Position numbers and translations under genes: made by a program. The notes beneath the pieces were generated by a model. That model saw only the letters and a program-made list of their open reading frames with translations. It did no database searches and was not told the origin of the DNA. Shown piece by piece: positions 44,794-53,839 of a stretch of DNA of 64,000 nt (positions are counted from its first letter, which is position 1; the number at the start of each line of letters is the position of its first letter). The stretch is from Saprospiraceae bacterium (GTDB lineage Bacteria; Bacteroidota; Bacteroidia; Chitinophagales; Saprospiraceae), in contig JAHBTW010000006.1 in assembly GCA_019638385.1 (NCBI GenBank), positions 186,001 through 250,000 on the forward strand, given 5' to 3'.

Positions 44794-45744
44794 ATGAAAA
44801 ATCTGCTTTTACTCCCAATCCTGCTGCTGTGTTTGTGCAGCTACAGCGAAGCCCAGCCCAACAAAAAAGTAGGGCCGGCGCTCAGCAATTTTTTGAACAC
44901 CGAATTTATGGTCAAGTTTCGCGACCTGCGCATCAGCGCCGAGAGCGCGACTTTGCAGGTACAGTCCAACCCGACCGGTTTGGCGCAAGCCGATGTATTC
45001 CGCCTGCGCAGTGCCTACGATCAAACGGCGACCCGTTCCAACCAACTGCTAGAGAACGTCAAACAGGATTTCCTCAATCCCAAGAAGCTGCAAACCATTG
45101 CCGAATTCCCGGAGATGTACTCCGACGGCTTGCGGTACAAATTGCAGGAGTTGTCCGATTTTCACACTGCCAATTTCCAACAGGCGCTCGCCGATGCGGC
45201 CGTCAAAGGGTATGACGATGTGGACGGCGGCCCCATGCTGTTGCTGTTTCTCGAACTCATCAGCCTTACCAAGGGCCTCACCGGTTATTTCAGCGACATC
45301 CGCCGCGAATCGCGCATGTACTCCGAGTCGTACCTGCAGGAGCACTTGGTGCAGCCCTACCGCTGGCGCTACTGGGACGAACTGGCCGGCAGTTCTTCGC
45401 CGTATGAGCGGTTTGAAAAAAGTTCGGAAATGAATATGACCCGGCCCGGCGACGACCAACTCCAACAACAAATACAGCGGCTCAATCAAACCATCAGCAC
45501 CCTGCCGGCGAACCAACATCAGGGCAGCCCTCCGCCGGATGAGTTTTATATTCCCGAAGAAGCCCCGGCGCCGCAAGATTCGACGCTGAATTTCTACTAT
45601 GATTCCTGGACGCCTTCTACGCAGCCCGCCGCCAAAGACAGCACCAAGGTAAATACTAAGTTGCCGCCTGGCGCCACAACACCGGCCAAGCCGAGCGATA
45701 AAAAGCAAGCGCCGCAAGACAAGAAGCCGGTGAAGAAAGATTGA
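44794..45744 (+). CDS. secreted protein of unknown function with Pro/Lys-rich tail
   Basis: 316 residues. Signal peptide of about 20 residues (LLLPILLLCLCSYSEAQ). The mature region is mainly helical (LRSAYDQTATRSNQLLENVKQ, LLLFLELISLTKGLTGYFSDI). From about residue 240 the sequence becomes Pro, Gln, Asp and Lys rich (LPPGATTPAKPSDKKQ...), a low-complexity, cationic tail. No domain recognised. The gene is single, preceded by a good promoter. Confidence 0.7.
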   Translation: MKNLLLLPILLLCLCSYSEAQPNKKVGPALSNFLNTEFMVKFRDLRISAESATLQVQSNPTGLAQADVFRLRSAYDQTATRSNQLLENVKQDFLNPKKLQTIAEFPEMYSDGLRYKLQELSDFHTANFQQALADAAVKGYDDVDGGPMLLLFLELISLTKGLTGYFSDIRRESRMYSESYLQEHLVQPYRWRYWDELAGSSSPYERFEKSSEMNMTRPGDDQLQQQIQRLNQTISTLPANQHQGSPPPDEFYIPEEAPAPQDSTLNFYYDSWTPSTQPAAKDSTKVNTKLPPGATTPAKPSDKKQAPQDKKPVKKD

Positions 45745-45788
45745 GCCCGCGCACTTTATTGGGCAGACACGCTTTGTCTGCCGGCAAG

Positions 45789-46191
45789 CTACGGCTTATA
45801 CACATCTTGGTTTCCCGCCGGAGGAGGGGAATTATGACTGTGTGGCCTCCTTCTGTCTGTTAGGGTGACACGCCTGCCTGCCGGCAAGGCAGGGAGTCAC
45901 ACGGAGTAAATCAGAGTTTCACGGAGAGAAAAACCACATTACCGGGCGTTTTAAATTTTACCATATAGGCACATAGGTTACATAGGTTTTAAAAATTTGA
46001 AAATGTACTCTATGTATCTATGTGGTTAAAAATATCCAACAGTACTCCGTGATACTCCCTGCCTTGCCGGCCCGCCTACCGGAGGTCAGGCAGGGAAAGC
46101 GTGATGCAAAAGAGTTCACGGGCCTGTCGTCGGATGCTTTGCATCCTTCCGGCAGTTTACTCACCGCTACATACTTGTGTATAAAGCGTAG
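45789..46191. repeat. MITE-like element, copy A (403 bp)
   Basis: Begins CTACGGCTTATACACA and ends TGTGTATAAAGCGTAG: imperfect inverted ends. Inside are stretches shared with copy B (49086-49361): GAATTATGACT, TGTGGCCTCCTTCT, GGGTGACAC, AGTTTCACGGAG, AAAAGAGTTCA, and GGATGCTTTGC...TTCCGGCAGTT. Copy A also holds two CCTGCC-rich palindromes and an inverted pair around CACATAGGTT / CTATGTATCTATGTGG (46000-46020). No protein-coding potential. It fills most of the 522-base gap before the next gene. Confidence 0.75.
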
Positions 46192-46266
46192 TAGCTCTCC
46201 ACTGCGAGGCCGTATGGCGGAACTCCATTCCACCCCCGAGGCATGTTCGGTAGTATGGGCAGCGCT

Positions 46267-46818
46267 TCAATCCTTAAAAGCTATTCCCTTGAATTTTCCA
46301 TCGGTAAAGCGCAGGGTATCGGGGGTGTCCGGGAAAATATCCCGGAGCGGGTCTTTGATCAATTCCACTTGAAATCGTCCTTCTACGACGCCCGTGGCCA
46401 AGTCGTAGGTGTCAATGGCGAAAAAGTGAAAAGCCGTATCGGAAGAAGTGTGATATATTTCGCCGCCAACATCGCCATCGCCGAGATAAGTCGAAAAACT
46501 CCCATAACTAAATTGCCCAAGCAACATTCCCCTGCCGGCAAGAGAAAGGAGGTGCTGACCTGTTTTAAGAGGGATTCGATAAAACCCTAAAGTTTGCCGA
46601 ATTATATTATCTTCGGTCACGAAAAACACAAACTCTACAGTATCCTTTTGAGTGAATTCAAAAGGCAGCCATCCAAGGTATCCGTACCAATCTTCCCCAT
46701 TGCGCAAAGCAGAAACATGGGCATTCCCGGCATTAGGATCAGGATAAGAAAGTTCTTCCTTTTTGCAGGAGCTTACCACAAGAAGAAGGAGGGTGAAAAA
46801 TAGTGTAGCGTGCTTCAT
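46267..46818 (-). CDS. lipoprotein of unknown function
   Basis: 183 residues from the ATG at 46818. Lipobox in LLLVVSSCKKEEL, so anchored to the envelope. The mature domain is beta-rich (WYGYLGWLPFEFTQKDTVEF, HFFAIDTYDLATGVVEGRFQVEL) and ends GIAFKD. The pattern of an N-terminal KKE linker and a single small beta domain is common in Bacteroidota, but no specific family is assigned. Starts 13 bases after the metalloprotease gene ends on the same strand; probably co-transcribed. Confidence 0.65.
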   Translation of the reverse strand: MKHATLFFTLLLLVVSSCKKEELSYPDPNAGNAHVSALRNGEDWYGYLGWLPFEFTQKDTVEFVFFVTEDNIIRQTLGFYRIPLKTGQHLLSLAGRGMLLGQFSYGSFSTYLGDGDVGGEIYHTSSDTAFHFFAIDTYDLATGVVEGRFQVELIKDPLRDIFPDTPDTLRFTDGKFKGIAFKD

Positions 46819-46831
46819 GGCAAGTACCAAT

Positions 46832-48595
46832 TTAGTGTTTGGAAAAAGGAATTGTTCGTACGCCGAAAACGCCGGTAATTTTAAGCCAATACATTCCGGG
46901 GGAATATCTCAAAATGTCAACGGCGATTTCCGGGACGTCTTTCCACCATGTAGTGAGGATTACTTTACCGGATATATCTATTACCTCCAGTTGAATGAGA
47001 TGGGCAGATAATGCTGCGGGCAGGCGCACTTCCAGCGTTTCCCTTCCGGGATTGGGCCACACTTTAATCTCCGATAGATGCTCCGCAGGGATATCATCTA
47101 CCCTTTGAATACTCCACGGAGTACAGTGAATGCCATCGGTAGCAGCAATTTCAAAAAACTCAATAGCAACATACCCGTCCACACTTGTAACAGTAAGTCG
47201 AACAAATACTACGCTCCCTTGCTCTCCGGCACTTATATTGACGATGGGGGTGTTACCCGAGAAAAAATACACGCCGGGAAAGGATGTGGCAGCTTCCCAT
47301 AAAAAGGTAAATGGACCGGAGACGTCTCCTGACAGTACTGCCTGTAGTTCTACGGATGCGAAGGGACAGGGAGCCTGCTCGCCTGTAATATAGACTGTAT
47401 GGCGAGGAATGCCCTGTCTGTTTTCTGCCACAGTACATCCCTGCTCTCTGAGTTGGCGGGCATTGTCAGCCCGATCCGCTATGCCGAGGGGCTTATTTCC
47501 AAATCTTAGGTCAGGGTTAGAGAAAGCCAAAAGCCGGAGATTTTTGACACGAGCAGCATACATTATCGTACCGAATCGGATAGGCCCGTCCTTGAAAGTG
47601 TGTCCATACTGAAATGTACCCACCGTGTCTGCCCTCATTTCATGGCGACATTGGAACAAATGTCCCAATTCATGTGTAAAAGTAAATCTGTTGCGAGCAA
47701 CTTTCGTCGCCTCTACCAGAGCGTAGGCATCTTCTACCGGGTCAACAGAAGCGCCGCCTCTTATCAGGCCGAGAGCAATCCCGGCTATATCTGTGGAAGC
47801 AAAGTAATTGCGCCCCGTATAAAACATAACTATATCAGCGGATAACGAATCTCGTAACCATTGCATGCTATCTCTAATTTCCTCAAGATCGTTTAACGGC
47901 TCAAATGGCGATGGTTCCACAACATTATATTGATGCACTCCAACCAGATTCAGGCGCAAATCACACCATGAAACATTGCTATTATGTAAGGCTAATCGCG
48001 TCCGTTCCATTTCCAAGGCGATGAAGCCGTGTATGTCTCCGGTTGCGGCAGCTAAGGAATCATAAAACACGAGTACATCTACGATACAGCATCCACTTTT
48101 TTCTTGTGGTTCAGGCCCGGGAGGAGGGGTATATTCTTCGTCCTCTTCATCCGATCCGCAACCGGCATCATCATCCTGCAATTCAGAGACAATCAGGCAA
48201 TATTTGCCATCTTTCAGATTTCGAATTTCGTACGCATGACGATCTAAAATAATGGAACCAACGATTTGATTTTCTTTTTGTACAAAAGTGAAAGTTCCTT
48301 GCTTAAGACTGCCCTCCGTAGTATCCTGATTAATCAAAGATGCTGAAAAAACAACGTCTCCATTAGAGAACGCTGCCCGATAAACCATTTTGAAAAGTAC
48401 ATCCTCGTACCCTCCGGGAAGGGTAACGGTAAAATAGCCATGAGAGCTGATGGAGGAAAAATCTATTGGGGCTATGACATAAAGGGTATCGTCAGGATAC
48501 TCATCCAGAAAATGGTTCCAACGGTTATATTGTTCTGTTGTGAACTCTATTGTTGATTGCTGTGGCAATACTTCTATAAGTGACTGGGCATACAA
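46832..48595 (-). CDS. zincin metalloprotease with T9SS sorting domain (start codon unclear)
   Basis: 587 residues from a TTG. The zinc site is THELGHLFQCRHEMRAD (HExxHxxxxxH), as in reprolysin-like M12B peptidases, about residue 310. The C-terminal 80 residues (IKVWPNPGRETLEVRL ... MYWLKITG) form a type A T9SS domain, so it should be exported to the surface. The reading frame continues upstream of the TTG with a good signal peptide (AAILLNIALNVSTLYAQ), but no ATG, GTG or TTG opens it; the heptamer repeat at 48635-48648 sits where the start would be. Either a rare start is used or the start was lost. Confidence 0.8.
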   Translation of the reverse strand: MYAQSLIEVLPQQSTIEFTTEQYNRWNHFLDEYPDDTLYVIAPIDFSSISSHGYFTVTLPGGYEDVLFKMVYRAAFSNGDVVFSASLINQDTTEGSLKQGTFTFVQKENQIVGSIILDRHAYEIRNLKDGKYCLIVSELQDDDAGCGSDEEDEEYTPPPGPEPQEKSGCCIVDVLVFYDSLAAATGDIHGFIALEMERTRLALHNSNVSWCDLRLNLVGVHQYNVVEPSPFEPLNDLEEIRDSMQWLRDSLSADIVMFYTGRNYFASTDIAGIALGLIRGGASVDPVEDAYALVEATKVARNRFTFTHELGHLFQCRHEMRADTVGTFQYGHTFKDGPIRFGTIMYAARVKNLRLLAFSNPDLRFGNKPLGIADRADNARQLREQGCTVAENRQGIPRHTVYITGEQAPCPFASVELQAVLSGDVSGPFTFLWEAATSFPGVYFFSGNTPIVNISAGEQGSVVFVRLTVTSVDGYVAIEFFEIAATDGIHCTPWSIQRVDDIPAEHLSEIKVWPNPGRETLEVRLPAALSAHLIQLEVIDISGKVILTTWWKDVPEIAVDILRYSPGMYWLKITGVFGVRTIPFSKH

Positions 48596-48634
48596 AGTAC
48601 TGACATTAAGTGCGATATTTAAAAGGATGGCGGC

Positions 48635-48648
48635 CGATAGCCGATAGC
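48635..48648 (-). repeat. heptanucleotide repeat (2 units) at the 5' end of the metalloprotease gene
   Basis: CGATAGC repeated twice on the plus strand (GCTATCG on the gene strand), flanked by GGCGGC motifs. It sits inside the open frame just upstream of the signal-peptide coding region, where a start codon is expected and missing. Confidence 0.55.
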
Positions 48649-48792
48649 TGGCGGCTGGTGTATTGAATTAAGCATAACAATAAATATTATTGTGATTTAA
48701 TAATGCTTCAAAGGTAGTATAATGGGATGTAAAAGCGAAATATATTTTTAAGATTTTGGATATTCCATAAACTGTCAAGGCAAAAGAAGAAG

Positions 48793-48915
48793 TCAGTGAA
48801 TGCTATCCAGCGCCTCCGCAAAAACATCCTTTTTGCGTCGTGCCACGAGTGCTTTTACGCCGTCTTGCAGGAGTGTCGTGTTGAGGTCTTTTTCGCAATT
48901 TGCTTCACAAACGCC
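48793..48915 (-). pseudogene. possible gene tail in the 48.6-49.5 kb gap
   Basis: A 40-residue frame with LLQDGVKALVARRKKDVFAEALDS and stop at 48793 reads like a protein C-terminus, but no start or upstream part is visible. The rest of the gap from 48596 to 49085 holds the heptamer repeat and no other open frame that I trust. Confidence 0.25.
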
Positions 48916-49085
48916 GGATTTATGATATGATGTGCGACTGATGCACGCGGAAGGACCGGCCGTAGTAGTCTAAACAGATTGCCGATTTGCCGGCAGAGCA
49001 TCGCGAAATCGCTGTTTGGCGGAGCTTTGCACACTGCGGCGCAGAATTTTTCCCAGTTTTATCCCCTGTTTCCTTCGGCGTGACG

Positions 49086-49361
49086 CTACGGTTTATATAC
49101 ATCTTGGTTGGAAAACATAGTTTCCTGCCGGAGGTGGCGAATTATGACTTTGTGGCCTCCTTCTATTGGGTGACACACTTTCTATTGTGGGGCGACACGG
49201 AGTCTCGCATAGTTTTGGGAGTTTCACGGAGGATAAAACTAAAACTCCGTGAAACTCCTGTCCCCTCCGTGAAACTCTGTGATCCAACACAAAAGAGTTC
49301 AGGGGGCTGTTGTCAGATGCTTCGCTTCCTCCGGCAGTTACATATTTGTGTATAAACCGTG
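49086..49361. repeat. MITE-like element, copy B (276 bp)
   Basis: Begins CTACGGTTTATATACA and ends TGTGTATAAACCGTGG, matching the ends of copy A. The centre holds a perfect 14-base hairpin, GGAGTTTCACGGAG (49218-49231) and CTCCGTGAAACTCC (49245-49258). Blocks shared with copy A occur in the same order and orientation. The two copies flank the lipoprotein-metalloprotease pair. Confidence 0.8.
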
Positions 49362-49489
49362 GCGCGCGCTTGCCGGGGCGGGTAAAAGGGCGTATCTTAG
49401 CCTTTCGCTTTTTGAGACCGGCTGCTTTCTCAACTTTTTTCGGGGTTGACCGGTTTTTTGTTGACATTAATTAAAAGGAATCGCCCAAC

Positions 49490-52400
49490 ATGGATAACTA
49501 CCGGCTGTTAGTCGAAAAGCTCGACCAGTTCATTCGCAAGTATTACGTCAATCAACTCATTCGCGGGGCCTTGTACAGCATCGGCCTCATTTTGGTGCTG
49601 TTTTTGGCGGTCGCATTGCTGGAGTACAACTTTTATTTCAGCACGGCGGTGCGCAAAGCGCTGTTTTTCTCTTTTGTGGGAGTCAGCGCATTGGCATTGC
49701 TCGCGTGGGTATTCATGCCCTTGCTGCATTATTTCCGGCTTGGAAAGTTGATCAGCCACGAGCAGTCGGCGCAGATCATCGGCAGCCATTTCGGCAATGT
49801 GAAAGACAAATTGCTCAATGTGCTCCAACTCCGGCAACAGGCCGACAGCGTCGAAAACAAGGAACTCATTGTGGCCAGTATCAACCAGAAATCGGATGAG
49901 ATCAAGCTCGTGCCGTTCAAAGCGGCGATCAACCTGGGCCAAAACAAAAAATACCTGCGCTATGCCCTGCCGCCCCTGTTGCTGCTGCTCGTGCTGTTGT
50001 TTGCGGCGCCCAGCGTCATCCGCGACAGCGCCAACCGACTGCTCAACAGCAATATGGAATTCCTGCGCCCGGCGCCTTTTTCGTTCGCATTAGCCGACGA
50101 CAGCCTCCGCGTGGCGCAGTTTGCCGATTTTCCCATGTTGGTGAAAATAGAAGGCGATCAACTGCCGGCCGAGGTGTTCATTGAGGTGGACAACTTCCAA
50201 TACCGCCTCACCAAAGAAGCGCCCAATCTCTTCAGCTATCGTTTTGTGAATGTGCAAAAGGATACGGATTTTCGGCTCTTTTCCGGCGCCGTGCGCTCCA
50301 AAAAATTCACATTGGACGTGTTGGAAAAACCCAATATGCTCGGCTTCGAGGTGAAACTCAACTACCCTTCCTACCTCCAACGCCCCAATGAAACGCTCAA
50401 CAGCATCGGCGATTTGGTATTGCCGGTGGGTACGACCGTTGACTGGGTGTTCAATGCTGAAAATACGGACGAGGTAGCGCTGCTCTTTGCCACACAGGGA
50501 AAAATGGAAAAAGCCAACCGCTTCTCCGATGACCTGTTCACTTTCAAGCGCCGCGCCATGAAGGACGAGAGCTACAAAGTGCTCATTTCCAATAGCCTGC
50601 TCCCTAAGGCAGATTCCATCAACTACCTCATCACGGTCATTCCCGATCTTTATCCCACCATCAAGGCGGAAAAATATCAGGACAGCACCGACATAAAGCT
50701 CTTGTTCTTTATCGGCGACGCCAACGACGACCACGGTCTGACCAACGTAACCTTCAACTACCGCATCAAAAAGGCCGGTCAACAACAGGGCGAACTCACT
50801 TCTTCCACCCTCAAGCGGCCCAACGCCAAACAAACCAATTTTGACTACACCTTCGATCTCGAAAAACTGGGGCTTAACCCGGGCGATGAGGTCACCTACT
50901 ATTTTGAGGCGTACGACAACGACGGCGTAAACGGCTCCAAGTCGGCGCGCACCAACCTCATGGTATTTGCCATGCCTACGGTGGAAGAGTTTAAGGCCAT
51001 GGCCGAGACCAATAACAAACAAATCAAGGACGATTTGCAGAAAGCGCTGGAGGAGTCGCGCAAGCTACAGGAAGAACTGAGGAAAATGCGCGATAAGATG
51101 TTGCAGGAAAAGGAAGTGACCTGGCAAACGCGCAAAGAGTTGGAAAAAATGCTGGAACGCCAGAAGGAATTGGAAAAGCAGATTGAGCAATCGCGCAACG
51201 CTTTTGAGGAAAACCTCAAAAACCAAAAGGAATTCAGCAAAACCGACGAAAACATCCTCAATAAACAGGAAAAACTCCAGGAACTTTTTGAAGATGTGCT
51301 TAGCGACGAGATGAAGGAACTCATGGAGCAGATAGAAGAGCTGATGCAGCAATTGGAGAAAGACAACGCATTGGAAATGATGGAAAATTTCGAGTTATCC
51401 AATGAGGACCTGGAAAAAGAACTCGATCGCCTGCTCGAACTCTTCAAACAGTTGGAGGTGGAAAAAGCCATGCAGGATGCCGTAGAGGAACTGAAGGAAC
51501 TGGCCGAGGAACAGGAAAAACTCAGCCAGGAAACGGAGCAAAGCGATAAAGCGCAAAACGATAAAAAGCAGGAAGACCTGAAGAAAGAGCAGGAGAAAAT
51601 CAACGAGAAATTTGAGGACATCAAAGAAAAAATAGAGGAAGCAAAGCAAAAGAACGAGGAGTTGGAAAAACCCAAAGACCTCGGCGATCAGCAGGAAGAA
51701 ATGGAAGATATTCAGGAAGAACTGAATGACAGCCAAGAGCAATTGGATCAAAAACAAAACAGCAAAGCTTCCAAATCGCAGAAAAAGGCTTCGCAAAAGA
51801 TGAAAGACATGGCCAACAACATGGCCATGCAGATGCAAGGCGCCGAAATGGAACAAATGGAAGAGGACATGAAGTCGCTCCGGCAGTTGTTGGAAAACCT
51901 GGTCGGCATCTCGTTCAATCAGGAGACGCTCATCAAAGATTTCTCCAAAACGCCCATCAATACGCCGAAATATGTGGAGCTGACGCAAACGCAGTTTAAA
52001 CTCAAAGACGACTTCGGCCTCGTTCAGGACAGCCTGCAAGCACTGGCCAAACGGGTGTTCCAAATCGAGTCTTTTATTACGGAAAAAGTGTCGGACATCA
52101 ACTCCAACCTGCGCAACAGCATCTCCGAATTGGAAGAACGCCGCAAGCCGCAGGCCGCCGATCATCAGCAGCGCACCATGAAAAACGTGAACGATCTGGC
52201 GCTCATGCTCAGCGAGGTGATGAACCAGATGCAGCAGCAAATGGCCGGTATGATGTCGGGCAATCAAATGTGCAAAAACCCCGGAGGTCAGGGGCAAAAG
52301 CCTTCCGACCGGATTACGCCCGGCCAACAGGAACTCAACGAGCAGATGAAGCAGATGAAAGACAAGATGGGCAAAGACGGGAAAGGAGGATCAAGCAAAG

Positions 52401-52816
52401 AATTTGCACAAATGGCTGCCAAACAAGCTGCTCTGCGCAAGGCGCTGCGCGAAAAACAGAAAGAGCTGCAAGAGCGCGGCAAGGGCAGCAAAGAACTTCA
52501 GGATATCATGGACCAAATGGACAAGGTGGAAATTGACTTGGTCAACAAAAAACTGACCAACGAAACCATCAATCGCCAACAGGACATCCTCACCCGCCTG
52601 CTCGAACACGACAAAGCCGAGCGGGAGCGCGGGTTAGACGAACAGCGACAAGCACAGGCGGCCCGTGAAAAAGAACGCAAAATGCCGCCTTCTTTGGAAG
52701 AATATCTCAAAAAGCGCGAAGCCGAAATAGAAATGTATAAAACCGTATCGCCCGCGCTCAAACCGTATTACAAACAACTCGTGGAAGAGTACTTCAAAAC
52801 CGTGAAGACTCAATAA
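49490..52816 (+). CDS. DUF4175 family large coiled-coil membrane protein
   Basis: 1108 residues. Three hydrophobic spans in the first 180 residues (SIGLILVLFLAVALLEY, ALFFSFVGVSALALLAWVFM, ALPPLLLLLVLLFAA) anchor it in the membrane. A beta-rich region about 190-490 includes LINYLITVIPDLYPTIKAEKY-like strands. Residues about 500-800 are almost entirely Glu/Lys/Gln coiled coil (LQKALEESRKLQEELRKMRD; MEQIEELMQQLEKDNALEMM). Further helices follow to a charged C-terminus. DUF4175 is Bacteroidota-typical; its function is unknown. Single gene, divergent from no close neighbour. Confidence 0.88.
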   Translation: MDNYRLLVEKLDQFIRKYYVNQLIRGALYSIGLILVLFLAVALLEYNFYFSTAVRKALFFSFVGVSALALLAWVFMPLLHYFRLGKLISHEQSAQIIGSHFGNVKDKLLNVLQLRQQADSVENKELIVASINQKSDEIKLVPFKAAINLGQNKKYLRYALPPLLLLLVLLFAAPSVIRDSANRLLNSNMEFLRPAPFSFALADDSLRVAQFADFPMLVKIEGDQLPAEVFIEVDNFQYRLTKEAPNLFSYRFVNVQKDTDFRLFSGAVRSKKFTLDVLEKPNMLGFEVKLNYPSYLQRPNETLNSIGDLVLPVGTTVDWVFNAENTDEVALLFATQGKMEKANRFSDDLFTFKRRAMKDESYKVLISNSLLPKADSINYLITVIPDLYPTIKAEKYQDSTDIKLLFFIGDANDDHGLTNVTFNYRIKKAGQQQGELTSSTLKRPNAKQTNFDYTFDLEKLGLNPGDEVTYYFEAYDNDGVNGSKSARTNLMVFAMPTVEEFKAMAETNNKQIKDDLQKALEESRKLQEELRKMRDKMLQEKEVTWQTRKELEKMLERQKELEKQIEQSRNAFEENLKNQKEFSKTDENILNKQEKLQELFEDVLSDEMKELMEQIEELMQQLEKDNALEMMENFELSNEDLEKELDRLLELFKQLEVEKAMQDAVEELKELAEEQEKLSQETEQSDKAQNDKKQEDLKKEQEKINEKFEDIKEKIEEAKQKNEELEKPKDLGDQQEEMEDIQEELNDSQEQLDQKQNSKASKSQKKASQKMKDMANNMAMQMQGAEMEQMEEDMKSLRQLLENLVGISFNQETLIKDFSKTPINTPKYVELTQTQFKLKDDFGLVQDSLQALAKRVFQIESFITEKVSDINSNLRNSISELEERRKPQAADHQQRTMKNVNDLALMLSEVMNQMQQQMAGMMSGNQMCKNPGGQGQKPSDRITPGQQELNEQMKQMKDKMGKDGKGGSSKEFAQMAAKQAALRKALREKQKELQERGKGSKELQDIMDQMDKVEIDLVNKKLTNETINRQQDILTRLLEHDKAERERGLDEQRQAQAAREKERKMPPSLEEYLKKREAEIEMYKTVSPALKPYYKQLVEEYFKTVKTQ

Positions 52817-52964
52817 ATTTTATCGCCGGCGCGCCGTCCGTTCAAACCTTTTCGGCGCGCCGGCGTTTACTCTATTGCGTTTCGCTATCCGCACCCAAAT
52901 TTCCACATGAATATACTTGAACCCCTTGCGCCATATCGGCTTTCATCTTAAATTGCGTATTTTA

Positions 52965-53378
52965 ATGGAAACAAGAGCGCAACAGGACATGCTTAAACTG
53001 CCTTCCGATCCGCGAAACATTGAAGTCGTGGAGTCTTTTGTACAAAAAATTGCCGAGAAGTACCGGCTTAGCCCCGATCAGTACGGCAACCTCCGGCTCA
53101 GCCTCACCGAGGCCGTCAACAATGCCATCATACATGGCAATTGTGAAGACAAAACTAAAACCGTCAGCATAGAATTCCGCAAAAAGAAAGATGCCATCGC
53201 CATTCGGGTTTCGGATGAAGGCTGCGGCTTCGACTACCGGAGCGTACCCGATCCCACGCTGCCCGAAAACCTCTGCAAATGCGGAGGTCGCGGGGTGTTT
53301 CTCATGCGCAACTGCTCCGACCGCATCCGCTTCCACGACAACGGCAGCACGGTGGAAATGCAGTTCAAGCTATGGTAG
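52965..53378 (+). CDS. RsbW/SpoIIAB-like anti-sigma factor kinase (GHKL ATPase)
   Basis: 137 residues from the ATG at 52965. GHKL ATP-binding motifs: N box LTEAVNNAIIHGN, G1 SDEGCGFDY, G2 GGRGVFLMRNC. As a stand-alone histidine-kinase-like domain it fits the anti-sigma/serine-kinase group that controls stress sigma factors by phosphorylating an anti-anti-sigma protein; no partner STAS or sigma factor is adjacent. It overlaps ybeY by 7 bases, so the two are translated together. Confidence 0.88.
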   Translation: METRAQQDMLKLPSDPRNIEVVESFVQKIAEKYRLSPDQYGNLRLSLTEAVNNAIIHGNCEDKTKTVSIEFRKKKDAIAIRVSDEGCGFDYRSVPDPTLPENLCKCGGRGVFLMRNCSDRIRFHDNGSTVEMQFKLW

Positions 53379-53815
53379 AACCGCCTTTCCCCGCCGACGA
53401 GCCGGCCATTCATTTTCATTCTGAAGACATTGAATTCGATCTGCCGGAGCAAGACGCTTTACAGCAATGGATCGAAACGGTCATCCGCCGCGAGTCGGGT
53501 ATCTTACAACAGCTTACCTTTATTTTTTGCAGCGACCATTACCTCCACGCGCTCAACGTGGAGTACCTCCAACACGATGACCTCACCGATGTGATTACCT
53601 TCCCTTACCAGAAGCCGCCCCATATCGAAGGCGATATCTTTATCAGTATTGATCGCATACGCGACAACGCTGCGAGTTTTGGCACGTCCTTTGAGCAGGA
53701 ATTGCACCGCGTGATGATACACGGCGTACTGCATCTATGCGGCTACGCGGACAAGACGCCGGAGGCCAAAAAAATCATGACCGCCAAAGAGGATGAGGCG
53801 CTGGGATTGCTATAG
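53372..53815 (+). CDS. ybeY: endoribonuclease YbeY (rRNA maturation)
   Basis: 147 residues from the ATG at 53372, which overlaps the stop of the preceding gene. The zinc site is HGVLHLCGYADKTPE; the third ligand is Asp-like where proteobacterial YbeY has His, which is the usual Bacteroidota form. VEYLQHDDLTDVITFPY and GDIFISIDRIRDNA are conserved. YbeY takes part in 16S rRNA 3' end processing and ribosome quality control. Confidence 0.93.
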   Translation: MVEPPFPADEPAIHFHSEDIEFDLPEQDALQQWIETVIRRESGILQQLTFIFCSDHYLHALNVEYLQHDDLTDVITFPYQKPPHIEGDIFISIDRIRDNAASFGTSFEQELHRVMIHGVLHLCGYADKTPEAKKIMTAKEDEALGLL

Positions 53816-53839
53816 CGGCAGCAGCGCCGCCGGTGTGGC

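Noticed and set aside
53372..53815. YbeY with a missing third zinc ligand
   Set aside because: The Asp in place of His is, to my knowledge, the usual form in Bacteroidota, so it is not treated as a loss.
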